The notes: generated by a model not told the origin, from the letters alone. DNA of 64,000 nucleotides from an uncultured Lachnospiraceae bacterium (GCA_910585465.1 CAJUEW010000014.1:31415-95414); one strand, 5' to 3'; shown: positions 25,582 through 35,964, counted from the stretch's first letter. Program-made: numbers and translations.

Positions 25582-25648
25582 CTGCCGCAAAATACGGGTA
25601 TCTGTTTTAGGATTCCTGCATTTTGCAACGGCAGGCATCTTTTTTATT
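25582..25648. terminator. Bidirectional terminator between the HTH and SASP-like genes
   Basis: CTGCCGCAAAATACGGG at 25582-25598 pairs imperfectly with CCTGCATTTTGCAACGGCAG at 25615-25634, followed by a T-run (from 25639). The two genes converge here. Confidence 0.7.
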
Positions 25649-25847
25649 GTCCCTCCTGCCCGCTTTTTTCCAGGGCCTTCCTTCTCCGGCTGATCATTCC
25701 TCCGATTCTTCCGGTCTCTCTGGAAGACAATGCCTTCCATCCTCCTTCCCTCACTTTATCAAGCAGTCCTAATTCCTCCGCGATCTCATATTTCAGTCTG
25801 TCATGAGGCTCCAGCTTTTCAAAATCAAGGTTTTTGTTTTCTTCCAT
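25644..25847 (-). CDS. Alpha/beta-type small acid-soluble spore protein-like
   Basis: A 67-aa protein with the SASP pattern LKYEIAEELGL, then LSSRETGRIGGMISRR, corresponding to the two conserved helices of DNA-coating alpha/beta SASPs. The tail is basic. These proteins saturate forespore DNA and protect it. Some key positions differ from classical SspA/B, so it may be an SspF-like minor type. It stands alone, converging on the HTH gene. Confidence 0.8.
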   Translation of the reverse strand: MEENKNLDFEKLEPHDRLKYEIAEELGLLDKVREGGWKALSSRETGRIGGMISRRRKALEKSGQEGQ

Positions 25848-25874
25848 ATTTTTACACTCCTTCCTTTTAGATGG

Positions 25875-25902
25875 AGTATAACCAGATTTCTACGCCTTAT
25901 AC
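25875..25902 (-). promoter_or_regulatory. Candidate forespore (sigma-G/F-like) promoter of the SASP-like gene
   Basis: On the minus strand GTATA (25902-25898) is followed after 16 bp by TTATACT (25881-25875), about 28 nt before the start codon. The -35 fits GNATR; the -10 fits only partly. The call is supported mainly by the nature of the gene. Confidence 0.35.
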
Positions 25903-25923
25903 CTCATTTCTTCAGAACAATTC

Positions 25924-25952
25924 TTGACAATCCTAAAGAAAACCGATACACT
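25924..25952 (+). promoter_or_regulatory. Promoter of the RlmI-like gene
   Basis: TTGACA at 25924-25929, a 17-bp spacer and TACACT at 25947-25952. The leader is about 105 nt and contains a stable hairpin at about 25982-26006 (AAACAGCGGG paired with CCCGCTTGTTT), which could act as an attenuator. Confidence 0.55.
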
Positions 25953-26063
25953 TTTCCATAAACAAATATTCTGCGGTCAGTAAACAGCGGGACAGGCCCG
26001 CTTGTTTTCTCTGTTGTCTGCAGGCATACATACATATTTACAATAGGCAGAAAAGAGGATTTT

Positions 26064-27266
26064 ATGTACCATACAGTCATAACCTTAAAAAAGGGAGAGG
26101 GCCGCACCGTAAAAGCAGGCGGTATGTGGATTTATGATAATGAAATTGACAGTATTATGGGTTCCTTTCAGAATGGAGACCTGGTAACTGTCCGCGACTT
26201 TGACGGCTATTTTATGGGATATGGCTTTATTAATATGCACTCTAAGATCCGGGTAAGACTTATGTCCCGCAAAAAGGAACATATTATCGATGAGGCTTTT
26301 CTGGAACGCAGAATACGAAATGCCTGGGAATACCGCAAAACTACCTGTGATATCGGATGCTGCCGTATCATTTTCGGTGAAGCAGACTTTCTTCCGGGCC
26401 TGATCGTAGACAAGTTTTCCGACGTATTGGTGGTGGAATCTCTGGCTCTGGGCATTGAACGGCTGAAGCCGCAGATTCTGGATATTTTAAAGCATGTTCT
26501 TGCAGAGGATAGTATAAAAATCCGGGGAATTTATGAACGAAGCGATGCCAAAGTCCGCGAACAGGAGGGTATGGAACGTTTTAAGGGATTTATCGGAGAA
26601 CCCTTTGATACCAAAGTGGAAATTGTAGAAAACGGAGTCCGTTATATAGTAGATGTGGAGGATGGTCAGAAAACCGGCTTCTTTCTGGATCAGAAATACA
26701 ACCGGCTTGCAGTTCAACGGCTTTGCAGAGAAAAAAGGGTGCTGGACTGTTTCACCCATACAGGTTCCTTTGCACTGAATGCCGCGGCAGCCGGCGCTTC
26801 CAGCGTGCTGGGCATTGACGCTTCCGAATTCGGCTGCAGACAGGCAGAGGAAAATGCCCGTCTCAACGGCATGTCCGATCGGGTATCCTTCCGTTGCGCA
26901 GATGTATTCGAGCTTCTTCCGGAGCTGGAAAAGCAGGGGGAATCCTATGATATCGTTATCCTGGATCCTCCCGCCTTTACCAAGTCCCGCAGCTCCGTAA
27001 AAAATGCAGTCAAAGGCTATCGTGAAATCAATTTTCGAGGCATGAAGCTTGTAAAGGACGGCGGCTATCTGGCCACCTGCTCCTGTTCACACTTTATGAA
27101 TCCTGAGCTGTTCACAAAAACACTCCGGGAGGCTGCCCATAAAGCTCATAAGCGTCTCCGTCAGGTAGAGTTCCGCACCCAGTCCTGCGATCACCCTATT
27201 CTATGGTCTGCAGACCAGTCCTATTATCTGAAATTTTACATCTTTCAGGTATGCGAAGAATTATAG
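26064..27266 (+). CDS. rlmI: RlmI-like class I SAM-dependent rRNA cytosine-C5 methyltransferase
   Basis: A 400-aa protein with the RlmI domain order: N-terminal PUA domain (residues 1-80, GGMWIYDNEI; GDLVTVRDFDGYFMGYG), an EEHD-like middle domain with the KTGFFLDQKYNR signature, then a Rossmann methyltransferase with VLDCFTHTGSFAL, GIDAS, and DIVILDPPAFTKS. Near the end, CSCSHFM holds the likely catalytic cysteine. The family methylates 23S rRNA at C1962 (E. coli numbering). Length is normal and the start has GAGG upstream. Confidence 0.88.
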   Translation: MYHTVITLKKGEGRTVKAGGMWIYDNEIDSIMGSFQNGDLVTVRDFDGYFMGYGFINMHSKIRVRLMSRKKEHIIDEAFLERRIRNAWEYRKTTCDIGCCRIIFGEADFLPGLIVDKFSDVLVVESLALGIERLKPQILDILKHVLAEDSIKIRGIYERSDAKVREQEGMERFKGFIGEPFDTKVEIVENGVRYIVDVEDGQKTGFFLDQKYNRLAVQRLCREKRVLDCFTHTGSFALNAAAAGASSVLGIDASEFGCRQAEENARLNGMSDRVSFRCADVFELLPELEKQGESYDIVILDPPAFTKSRSSVKNAVKGYREINFRGMKLVKDGGYLATCSCSHFMNPELFTKTLREAAHKAHKRLRQVEFRTQSCDHPILWSADQSYYLKFYIFQVCEEL

Positions 27267-27296
27267 GAGAAATAAAAGCCGGAAAACGGCGTAAAT

Positions 27297-27343
27297 AAAG
27301 GCTTTTCGGAATTTTATGAAAATTATCCGGAAAGCCTTTTTTG
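27297..27343. terminator. Bidirectional terminator between the RlmI-like gene and addA
   Basis: AAAGGCTTTTCGGA pairs with TCCGGAAAGCCTTTTTT over an AT-rich loop, giving a strong stem flanked by A and T runs suitable for both strands. Confidence 0.8.
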
Positions 27344-27375
27344 TTGGTTTGACACCATTTTGTTACTTCCTGCAG

Positions 27376-30300
27376 CTACACCGGAATCACTCTTCCAAGA
27401 GCGAAGGAATAAATCAGCCGCTCCTTTACCTTTTTCCCGGTCATCATCTGAAGCGCTTTCTCATAATATTCCAACTGTGCGCGGTATTTTTCTGCCAGCT
27501 CCTCCGCCCGCAGCACCCGGTCAGTTTTATAATCCAGAACTACAATCTCATCGTCCTCATAGAAAAACGCATCAATAATTCCCTGAATCAGCACTGGTTC
27601 CTCCGAAGCAGAGGTATCTACCTCCCTTCCCGGAAGTCCTATGACAAAGGGCTGCTCCCGGAACAGTTCTTCTCTCTCCTTTGCCTGCTGCATCCTTACG
27701 GCAAGTCTGCTCTCTGCAAATCTTAAAAAATCTGACGGACGCACAGCATTTTTCTCCTCCTCTGTCACTTTTCCAAGCTCCACAAGACGAAGAAGCTCTT
27801 TCTCCACATGCGGCAGATCTGTTATATCTGAAAAGTCCATCCATTCCATAATCGTATGATAGATGGTTCCCCTTGCAGCTCCGCTCTTTTCCTCCGTCTT
27901 CTCAATAAACTGGGGAATCAGAGGAATGATGTCCGACTCCGGATACAGCTCCTCTCCGCTGTCTGACTCTTCCTGCATCCGCAGCTTTTTAAGCTCCGTG
28001 ACACTGTATTTCTGCTTCGTCCTCTGTTCCGGATTCCAAGAATACTCCCAGGACAGACAGGTTTTTACCTGATCATACAGTTCATCATCCCTGCCCCCAA
28101 ACCATATGACTTTTTGCATATCATCCCTGGACAAAGCGCTCTTTATCTGTTCCTGCACTGCGTTTTTAACAATTTTCTCCAGGGACATCTGCGCCCGTCT
28201 CAGGCTGCTGCCCTGAGCGCTTCTTCCGGAAAGCACCCACTCCAGACAACAGTCCGCACCGGCCAGCTGAAGAAATAAAGGCTTCTCTTCCCCGTCCGCT
28301 CCTGCTTCACCCAGAAACCGTTCCTTTGCCATTCCGGTCAGTATGAGCTTTTCCCTGGCACGGGTCATGGCAACATACAATATCCGCAGCTCCTCTCCCA
28401 GACTGTCCAGAAAATTCTGACGCCGGATAAACTGCTTCAGCAATGTGGGTCTTCGCATCCGGCTCTCCAAATCTACATAATCCAGGCCGATTCCATACTT
28501 ATTGTGGAACACAGCCTTATCCCGGCTCTCCTGCCGATTAAAGCTTTTCCCCATACCTGCCGCAAAAACTACCGGAAACTCCAGCCCCTTACTATGATGA
28601 ATACTCATAATTCGTACTGCCGCCTGGCCGGCCCCGGAAATATCTGCTTCTCCGAAATCCATCTGATATTTCTGCATCCGTTCTATATACCGGATAAAGT
28701 GAAACAATCCGTGATAGCTGATTTTCTCGTAATCCTGAGCCTTCTGAAGCAGCATTTCCACATTGGCAAGGCGCTGTTCTCCGCCCGGCAGCGCACATAC
28801 CTCGTCCAGGAATCCGGTTTCTGTCAGAATCTGCCAAAGCAGCTCCTGAATCGATGTACAGGCGGCCCGTTTCCGGTATCGTTCTATCTGTCCATAAAAT
28901 ACAGTCAGACGTCTCTTAAGCTCCTCATCAGGGCCGCTTTCCAAATATCTTCTGCATGCTTTCGCATACCCTTCCTCCGGAAATGCCGCCTTTATCATTG
29001 CCAGCTCTTCTGACGTGAATCTTCCCAGCATACTGTGCATAGCTGCCGCCAGAGGTATCTCCTGAGTCGGATTATCCAGCACCTTAAGGTAAGAAAGAAG
29101 TATCTCCACCTCCATAGTCTCAAAATATCCTTCCCTGGACTGGGCGCTTGCCGGAATGCCTTCCTCCTGCAGGACACGCACGAAGGTCTCGCTCCATCCG
29201 GACATCGTCCGAAGCAGAATGACAATATCGCCGGGAGTTATCTTCCGCAGCCTGCCTTTTTCAGACACCTGCTCCATTGCAAGCATCCTGCGGATCCGGG
29301 CCGCAATCAGATGAGCCTCCGCCTCCTGCTTCGTCCAACTGCATTCCGGACGCAGCTCTTCCCATTCCTCCTGGGAAAGAAGCAGAAGCTCCGCTTCACA
29401 TGCCTCATTTTCCGGATAAGAGGCGCCTGCCCTTAATGCCGCTGCTTCATCATAATCAATACCTCCCAGCTCCCGGCGCATAATTCTTTCAAATATTTCA
29501 TTGACCGGGCGGAGCACTTCTGGGCGGCTCCTGAAATTTTGATGCAGATCAATACGTATCCCCTCCTGCCCATCCTCATAGAGGCTGTATTTTTGAAGAA
29601 ACAGCCCCGGCTCTGCCTGGCGGAACCGGTAAATGCTCTGCTTCACATCCCCGACCATAAACCTGTTGTCCCTGCCTCTGCGTTTTCCGCAGATGCTGTT
29701 CAAAATCGCCTCCTGAACCAGATTACTGTCCTGGTACTCGTCCACCATAATCTCCTCAAAATAATCTGCAAATACCTCCGCAGCCTCCGACGGGATCAGC
29801 TCCCCATCCTCCTCTTTGGTCAGAATACGCAAAGCCAGATGCTCCTGATCGGAAAAATCCAGAATATTCTGCTTCCGCTTCTTTTCCTCCAGCCGCTCCA
29901 TAAATTTAAGTGTCAGCTCCACATAAGTCCGGACATTTCCGCCGGTCCTGCGCAGCTGTTCCATAACCTCCTCACCGGAAAGCAAAAAATACTGCTTTAC
30001 CAGTGCCTTGCATGCATCCTTTACATCATTCCGAATCTGCATAACCTGGCTGCACAGAGCATCATCCGCTTCTGCCATGGCCTTTGACCGGCGGCTGGGA
30101 AGTCTCTGCCAGTTTACCTTTGTCACTATTTCTTCAAACTCCTCAATACTTCTGCATTCCATCAGAGATGTCAGAAAATCTTCATCCGAACTCAGTGCTT
30201 CTTCATAAGGAAAAGGACCCGACGGGGAGAGGGCAATCATTTTTGCTCTCCTGATCTGCTTTAGACAGTCTCCGGCTGTTACCTTCAGCTCCTTCAAAAC

Positions 30301-30945
30301 TGCGTCCGCTCCTGCAAAATCACTCCAGGACGCGCCTTCCAAAACCTCATACATAGCCGCACATTCCCTCAGCCACCGGACCGGCTGAGGACTGGCAACC
30401 GCATATTCATAAAGCTGAAGAACTAATTCCGCAAGCCCGTTTCCCCGGTTGCCGCTGCCGTAGCTCTCCGCAAACTGCAGAAACTCCGGTGTTCTTTCCT
30501 TATGGGCCTCTTCCAGAATTTCATCTGCAATATCCTGTTTGAGAAGACGCATCTCCCCCTCGTCCGCAATCCGGAAATTCGGATTTAAGTCAATGGTATG
30601 AAAATAGTTCCGAATTACATACAGACAGAATCCATGGATCGTCGTAATCTGCGCCCGGGAAACCAGCGCCTCCTGTCTCTGAAGCCACTCATTATCCGGA
30701 TCCTCCAGGAGACGCTCAGAGAGCGCTTTTCCAATCCTCTCTCTCATCTCCGAGGCTGCTGCCTTTGTGAAGGTGGTGATCAGCAGCCGGTCCACATCCA
30801 CACGCCGCTTCGGGTCCGTAACTAAGGCAAGAATCCGCTCCACCAATACAGCCGTCTTTCCGGAGCCTGCCGCTGCAGAAACCAGAAGATTTTTATCTCT
30901 TGTGTTAATCACCCTTCTCTGGTCGTCGGTCCATGCCACACTCAT
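27376..30945 (-). CDS. addA: ATP-dependent helicase/nuclease subunit A (AddA)
   Basis: A 1189-aa UvrD-like helicase with C-terminal nuclease, acting with AddB in double-strand-break end resection. It has the Q motif and Walker A (TDDQRRVI; AAAGSGKTAVL at about 25-34), the DEYQDSN motif II, GDVKQSIYRFRQAEP, the YVAMTRARE motif VI, and the RecB-type nuclease signature VVLDYKTDRV near the C-terminus. It overlaps addB by 4 nt. Length and motif order are typical of Clostridia. Confidence 0.96.
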   Translation of the reverse strand: MSVAWTDDQRRVINTRDKNLLVSAAAGSGKTAVLVERILALVTDPKRRVDVDRLLITTFTKAAASEMRERIGKALSERLLEDPDNEWLQRQEALVSRAQITTIHGFCLYVIRNYFHTIDLNPNFRIADEGEMRLLKQDIADEILEEAHKERTPEFLQFAESYGSGNRGNGLAELVLQLYEYAVASPQPVRWLRECAAMYEVLEGASWSDFAGADAVLKELKVTAGDCLKQIRRAKMIALSPSGPFPYEEALSSDEDFLTSLMECRSIEEFEEIVTKVNWQRLPSRRSKAMAEADDALCSQVMQIRNDVKDACKALVKQYFLLSGEEVMEQLRRTGGNVRTYVELTLKFMERLEEKKRKQNILDFSDQEHLALRILTKEEDGELIPSEAAEVFADYFEEIMVDEYQDSNLVQEAILNSICGKRRGRDNRFMVGDVKQSIYRFRQAEPGLFLQKYSLYEDGQEGIRIDLHQNFRSRPEVLRPVNEIFERIMRRELGGIDYDEAAALRAGASYPENEACEAELLLLSQEEWEELRPECSWTKQEAEAHLIAARIRRMLAMEQVSEKGRLRKITPGDIVILLRTMSGWSETFVRVLQEEGIPASAQSREGYFETMEVEILLSYLKVLDNPTQEIPLAAAMHSMLGRFTSEELAMIKAAFPEEGYAKACRRYLESGPDEELKRRLTVFYGQIERYRKRAACTSIQELLWQILTETGFLDEVCALPGGEQRLANVEMLLQKAQDYEKISYHGLFHFIRYIERMQKYQMDFGEADISGAGQAAVRIMSIHHSKGLEFPVVFAAGMGKSFNRQESRDKAVFHNKYGIGLDYVDLESRMRRPTLLKQFIRRQNFLDSLGEELRILYVAMTRAREKLILTGMAKERFLGEAGADGEEKPLFLQLAGADCCLEWVLSGRSAQGSSLRRAQMSLEKIVKNAVQEQIKSALSRDDMQKVIWFGGRDDELYDQVKTCLSWEYSWNPEQRTKQKYSVTELKKLRMQEESDSGEELYPESDIIPLIPQFIEKTEEKSGAARGTIYHTIMEWMDFSDITDLPHVEKELLRLVELGKVTEEEKNAVRPSDFLRFAESRLAVRMQQAKEREELFREQPFVIGLPGREVDTSASEEPVLIQGIIDAFFYEDDEIVVLDYKTDRVLRAEELAEKYRAQLEYYEKALQMMTGKKVKERLIYSFALGRVIPV

Positions 30946-33900
30946 GCTTCTTCCTCCTCCAGTCTCCTCCAGATTTCTGCCTTATCCAGGGGACGCAGCC
31001 TCCGTTTCTCACAGCCCTCCACCTTCCGGTCAAAGCCGCATACACTATGATATCTGCAAAGCCTGCATGCATCCTCGTCTCCCAGCTCATACGGCTGTAT
31101 GCTGATATCCCCCTTTAAAATTCGTTCCCCATACTCGGAAAGCTTCTTCCGCACATGCCCTGAAAGCCGCCGGAACTGTTCCTCCTCCGCCACAGATGAG
31201 GCCGACGTATAGCCGCCGTCCTTTTTAAGCCGGACAGGCAGAATATCTGAACTGACAGTCATCTCCTTATCCATCCTGGAAATAATCTCTCTGTCCCCGT
31301 TCACCAGCCCGTTCCAGGCCAGCTCCCTGAGCATCCGCTGCTCCAGGCTTTCCGGCTCCCCGTAATCCAGTATGGGATCCTCAATATGATAATAAAACAT
31401 CCCCGCCGGGTGAACCTCTCCCGCCTGCTTCCTTGTCTCCATATCCATCGCCGCATTCAGGTAAACCACAAGCTGAAGCTGTAAACCATAATAGATACTG
31501 GTCAGATCGAATCTGGTGCTTCCGCTCTTATAATCGATCACCCGCACGTAGGTCCGTCCCTCGTCCCTGCATACGTCAATCCGGTCAATCCGTCCCCGAA
31601 GACGCATTCTCTCATCCTCGGACAGAAGCATTGTGACACTGGGGAGCTGCTCCAGATTCCTAAAGGACACCTCGGTCTCCTCCGGAAAAAATGCCCCTTT
31701 CTGAAGCTGCTTCAGCACGGCCCATGCCGTCCTCTTCCCGATGCGGCGCATCCGTTCCAGCACATACTGATCCTGCGCCCGGTCTGAAAGTATCCCAACC
31801 GCATAGTCCTCCATGGCATGCTCCAGCGCTTCCTCCATCCACTGATCCCTTTTCTCATCCGGAACATGAAACCAGCCATAGGGGCCCTGCTCCACCGCAT
31901 CAAAAAAATATTTCAGCGCTCCGTGGAATACATTTCCCATATCCACAGCCTCCAGGCCGTAAATTTCACGCTCTGAAAGCTGCAGACCGTACTGTAAAAA
32001 ATGCGAGTAGGCACAGGCTGCAAACTGCTCCAGCCTTGTCACACTGCCCTCCAGAAGCGTTCCGTACAACGCGCGGGCTACTGCCTGGCCAATCCTGCTC
32101 TCCTGGTTCATAAAGCACACGGCATCCATCAGCCTCTGAAGCTTATCCTGCCATTCTGTCTGTTCTGCGAACCATCGGACCAGAGCCTTCTGCTGTCTGT
32201 CCGCTGTCTGCGCACGCATGGCCTTCAATGCTTCTGTCAGCTCCCGAATGCTGCCACAGGGCGTTACCAGCCGATCCAGAGGAGACTTCTGCGCGTTGGT
32301 CAGCACAGGCACCTCCGGAAAAAGCTGCTGCACCTGGGCAATAAGCCAGGATGCCCGCAGCGCATTTCCGTCCGCATCCGCCAGGCTCCAGCTAAGATAT
32401 AATTTTTCGGACGGCTTCGTCATATTCAGATAAATATAGAATTTCTGGATATAGGTTTCCTGTCTGGAGGTAGGAGCCAGCTCCACCTGCTGCCCGGATA
32501 AAAGCTCCCTGTCCATCTCGGACAAAATACCGCCCCGGCTCTTATCCTTGGGCACGCTGCCCTCATTGACTCCTGCAAAAAAGAGTACCTTAATGTCCTT
32601 CAGACGGCTTCGCTCCATATCTCCCACTACCACCTGATCTGTTCCGGCCGGAATCATACCGACCTTCATTTCAGACAAGCCTGCATCCAGAAGCTCGGCA
32701 TACTCCGAAAGCGGCATACGGCAGTCTCCCAAAAGCATAACCAGCTTGTCAAACAGCTCCATAACCATACCGTAAATCTGCGCATACTCTCTCGCCTGGG
32801 TAAAATCCCCTTCTGCCTCGAACCGTTTCTCGTACTCCTTTAGCTGTTTCTGGATCTCCCGGCCGGCCAGATAATTATAAACAGCTCTTGTCATCCCCTC
32901 GGTATCCGTTTCCTTATCCTTCAGAACTGCCCGCAGCTCCATAAGTCCCCAAACTGCCTTTTCCCGGGTTTTATTCAGCTCCTGAAGGGCTTCCTCATCC
33001 ATTCCCTTCAAAGGCCGCTTCCATTCCCGTCTCCAGCCTGAACATCCGCGTACCCCTCTGGCAATCACATAATTTTCCAGACGGTCTGTCTCTTCCATAG
33101 ACACGCCCGTCATTCCGCTTCTCAGCAGGCGGAACATAGCTTCATAGGTAAAATCCTCCTGTACCACGGCCAGAAGAGCGCGCAGAAATTCCACAAACGG
33201 ATTTTTCAGCACATCCTTTTTCCGGTCAATAAAGCCGGGAACTCCCAGCCTGGAAAAGACCTGTTCCATCAGTATCCCGTAGGTTTCCAGATTTCCGGTC
33301 ACCACTGCCATGTCCCGATAGCGCAGATGCTCATCCCGGACAAGCCTCTGGATCTCCCTCCCGATTGCTTCTGCCTCAGACCGGGGTGTATGGGCCGCAT
33401 AGAGCTTCAATTCCTCTGTTTTTTCCCCCCAGAATTCCTTTCCATGACGGAAAATGTGAGATTCCAGAAAATAAAGCGCCGGAGCATTGCAGAAACGGCG
33501 CTTTCCTGCCTCCTTTAATATAACCGGAGGGCGCAGCTCTATATTTACCTCTTCCGCCATCTGCACAAGACCGGCCACCGTTTTCTTCGTCATATGGAAT
33601 AACTGATATTCCGCATTGAGCGTAAAGGGATTCTCCTCCCCGTCCATGGTCAGCGTTATATAAACATCCTCCGCCAGCACCAGCAGCTTTTTCAGAAGAC
33701 TTATCTGAACCGGCGTAAAGCCGGTGTACCCATCCAGTACGATAACGCTTCCGCGGACGGATGCAGATTCCTCCACTGTTTTCTCCAGTGCTCCTAAAAG
33801 CTCTTCCGCAGTCAGATAAGTTCCCTCCAGATATTTCTGAAAGCTGTCGTAGATAATCTTCATATCTTTCAGCTTATAGTAAAGCTGCGGATTTTCCAGG

Positions 33901-34337
33901 TTCCGCTCCATCATTTCAGAAAGCTGCTCTGTTGTCACATGGTACTGCGTAAACTCGGAAATTAAGGATTTTACCTCGGAGATATATCCCAGCTTTTTTA
34001 AATTCCCCCCAAGAAGAGTCAGCTCGTCCTTTTTCTCCTCTGCCAGACGTCTTAGAATCAGATTTTTTCCTGTGTCCTCCAGAATCCTCCGATGTTCTCC
34101 TCCCACCTCGTCAAACACCTTATGAGCCAGACGTTCAAAGCTCAGCACATCAATATTCATAATCCCGCGGCGGGGATGCATCATGACCAGATCCTTCTGG
34201 GTCTGCATCGTAAATTGCTCCGGTACAATGACCAGAAACTGTTTTGCCGGATTTTCCTCTGATTCCTTTATTACCTTTTCAAATATGTAATGGGACTTTC
34301 CTGCTCCGGAATTTCCCAGAATTAACTGCAGCGGCAT
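30942..34337 (-). CDS. addB: ATP-dependent helicase/nuclease subunit B (AddB)
   Basis: A 1131-aa AddB. Walker A GNSGAGKS is at residues 8-15, and the C-terminal RecB-like nuclease has VIDYKSG. The iron-sulfur cluster cysteines cluster near the end (CRLCRYHSVC), with the partner cysteine upstream (FAACAYSHF). AddB recognises the Chi-like sequence and supplies one of two nuclease sites. It precedes addA in an operon; addA starts within its stop region. Confidence 0.95.
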   Translation of the reverse strand: MPLQLILGNSGAGKSHYIFEKVIKESEENPAKQFLVIVPEQFTMQTQKDLVMMHPRRGIMNIDVLSFERLAHKVFDEVGGEHRRILEDTGKNLILRRLAEEKKDELTLLGGNLKKLGYISEVKSLISEFTQYHVTTEQLSEMMERNLENPQLYYKLKDMKIIYDSFQKYLEGTYLTAEELLGALEKTVEESASVRGSVIVLDGYTGFTPVQISLLKKLLVLAEDVYITLTMDGEENPFTLNAEYQLFHMTKKTVAGLVQMAEEVNIELRPPVILKEAGKRRFCNAPALYFLESHIFRHGKEFWGEKTEELKLYAAHTPRSEAEAIGREIQRLVRDEHLRYRDMAVVTGNLETYGILMEQVFSRLGVPGFIDRKKDVLKNPFVEFLRALLAVVQEDFTYEAMFRLLRSGMTGVSMEETDRLENYVIARGVRGCSGWRREWKRPLKGMDEEALQELNKTREKAVWGLMELRAVLKDKETDTEGMTRAVYNYLAGREIQKQLKEYEKRFEAEGDFTQAREYAQIYGMVMELFDKLVMLLGDCRMPLSEYAELLDAGLSEMKVGMIPAGTDQVVVGDMERSRLKDIKVLFFAGVNEGSVPKDKSRGGILSEMDRELLSGQQVELAPTSRQETYIQKFYIYLNMTKPSEKLYLSWSLADADGNALRASWLIAQVQQLFPEVPVLTNAQKSPLDRLVTPCGSIRELTEALKAMRAQTADRQQKALVRWFAEQTEWQDKLQRLMDAVCFMNQESRIGQAVARALYGTLLEGSVTRLEQFAACAYSHFLQYGLQLSEREIYGLEAVDMGNVFHGALKYFFDAVEQGPYGWFHVPDEKRDQWMEEALEHAMEDYAVGILSDRAQDQYVLERMRRIGKRTAWAVLKQLQKGAFFPEETEVSFRNLEQLPSVTMLLSEDERMRLRGRIDRIDVCRDEGRTYVRVIDYKSGSTRFDLTSIYYGLQLQLVVYLNAAMDMETRKQAGEVHPAGMFYYHIEDPILDYGEPESLEQRMLRELAWNGLVNGDREIISRMDKEMTVSSDILPVRLKKDGGYTSASSVAEEEQFRRLSGHVRKKLSEYGERILKGDISIQPYELGDEDACRLCRYHSVCGFDRKVEGCEKRRLRPLDKAEIWRRLEEEEA

Positions 34338-34412
34338 CTGCTTTCCCCCTGTTTTATTTACACCCGGTTTATGGAAAAGCTGCCCGAGGCAGCCTCCTTT
34401 TATTTCCTGTTA

Positions 34413-35144
34413 TCATGAAAGAATATCCCGCACCACCTCTGATGCCAAAATCAGCCCGGCCGTCCCGGGTACAAATGCCATACTGCCCGGCGTTGTCTTC
34501 CTGCCGTCTCCGGACAGAAGCTTCCGTTCCAAAGTCACTGCTGCTTCTGTGGAATACACGGCCTTAAGCCTCGGGATACCTCTCTTTCTCAGCTCCCTCC
34601 GCATAACTCTCGCCAGTGGGCATCCTTCCGTCTTATAAATATCCGACACTGTAAATTTCGTCGGATCCATCTTATTGCCGGCGCCCATAGCGCTGATTAC
34701 CGGCGTTCCCGTCCGGTAACAGCTTTCTGCAAGCGCCAGCTTTCCGGATACTGTATCAATGGCGTCCACCACATAATCATAATTCTCAAAATGAAATGTA
34801 TGCACATTTTCCGGAAGCAGAAAGCATTCCCGGGTTTCAACAGATGTTTCCGGAGAAATATCTGCAATCCGTGCTTTCATCACCTGCGTTTTATACTGTC
34901 CGATTGTACTCCGAAGGGCGATAATCTGACGGTTCAAGTTACTTTCGCTTACCAGATCATTGTCCACCAGAAGAAGGGAACCGATGCCGCTTCTTGCCAG
35001 CGCTTCCACCGCATAGCCGCCCACTCCGCCTATTCCGAATACTGCCACCTTTGATTTCCAGAGCCGCTCCAGCCCGGCAGCTCCGATCAGAAGCTCTGTT
35101 CTCGCAAATGTCTCATTTCTATATTTATCTCTATTTTCACTCAT
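34413..35144 (-). CDS. tcdA: tRNA threonylcarbamoyladenosine dehydratase
   Basis: A 243-aa E1-like (ThiF/MoeB superfamily) enzyme that cyclises t6A37 of tRNA to ct6A using ATP. It has the nucleotide motif VFGIGGVGGYAVEAL, DNDLVSESNLNRQ and VDAIDTVSGKL, and lacks the zinc cysteines and catalytic domain of ubiquitin E1 relatives, consistent with TcdA. It overlaps larE by 8 nt at its start. Confidence 0.92.
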   Translation of the reverse strand: MSENRDKYRNETFARTELLIGAAGLERLWKSKVAVFGIGGVGGYAVEALARSGIGSLLLVDNDLVSESNLNRQIIALRSTIGQYKTQVMKARIADISPETSVETRECFLLPENVHTFHFENYDYVVDAIDTVSGKLALAESCYRTGTPVISAMGAGNKMDPTKFTVSDIYKTEGCPLARVMRRELRKRGIPRLKAVYSTEAAVTLERKLLSGDGRKTTPGSMAFVPGTAGLILASEVVRDILS

Positions 35145-35964
35145 GCGTCTCCAGTCCCTTATTCATGCTTCCGCTTCTAAAGCCGTTCAAGTCCAGCGTT
35201 ACATAGACAAACCCAAGATCCGAAAGCTTTTCCTGCACACTTCGGTATCTCTCTCCCTCCAGCATCCGGGGAAGATCCTCCTGCAAAAGTTCAATCCTGG
35301 CCAGTTCGCCATGCATACGCACTCTTCTCTGAATGAATCCCAGCCCTGAAAGGTACTCCTCCGCCTGCTCTACCATTGTCATTTTTTCCTGTGTAATCCT
35401 CTCTCCATAGGCAAAGCGGGAAGCAAGGCATGCCATGGACGGCTTTTTCCATGCAGAAAGCCCAAGCCTCCTTGCCATTTCCCGGATTTCCGCCTTTGTA
35501 AAGCCTGCATCCTTCAAAGGACTTTTAATTCCAAGCTCCCGTAAGGCCCGAAGCCCCGGACGGTAGTCTCCCTGGTCATCCAGATTGGAGCCTTCCATCA
35601 GAACCCTGCAGCCCTCCTCCCCCGCAAGCGCAAGCATTCTTGTAAAAAGTGCTTTCTTACATAAATAGCATCTGTCCGGCGGATTATCCGCAAAGCCCTC
35701 CACAGCAAATTCATCCATATATTCAATCCGCTGCCGGATACCGTATGTCCTGCAGAATTCCTCTGCTTCCGAAAGCTCCTTTTGGGGCACCGCATGTAAA
35801 GAAACGGTCAGTGCCAGTACCCTGTCTCCCAGCGCCTCCCGGGCTGCATATAATAAAAAGACCGAATCCACTCCGCCGGAGAAAGCGACAGCCGCCTTCC
35901 CCTCCGAAGCAATCCGATCCTTCAACCGACCGTATTTTTCTTCCAGTCCGTTCTCTGTTTCCAT
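35137..35964 (-). CDS. larE: ATP-dependent sacrificial sulfur transferase LarE
   Basis: A PP-loop enzyme (AVAFSGGVDSVFLLY) that activates and thiolates the nickel-pincer nucleotide cofactor precursor of lactate racemase-type enzymes. PDRCYLCKK (CxxC) plus the cysteine in MACLASRFAYG give the three-cysteine set associated with [4Fe-4S]-type LarE, rather than the single sacrificial cysteine type. I chose the ATG at 35964 because AGGAG sits 7 nt before it; the codon at 35985 has no such site. larB/larC are not in the window. Confidence 0.88.
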   Translation of the reverse strand: METENGLEEKYGRLKDRIASEGKAAVAFSGGVDSVFLLYAAREALGDRVLALTVSLHAVPQKELSEAEEFCRTYGIRQRIEYMDEFAVEGFADNPPDRCYLCKKALFTRMLALAGEEGCRVLMEGSNLDDQGDYRPGLRALRELGIKSPLKDAGFTKAEIREMARRLGLSAWKKPSMACLASRFAYGERITQEKMTMVEQAEEYLSGLGFIQRRVRMHGELARIELLQEDLPRMLEGERYRSVQEKLSDLGFVYVTLDLNGFRSGSMNKGLETHE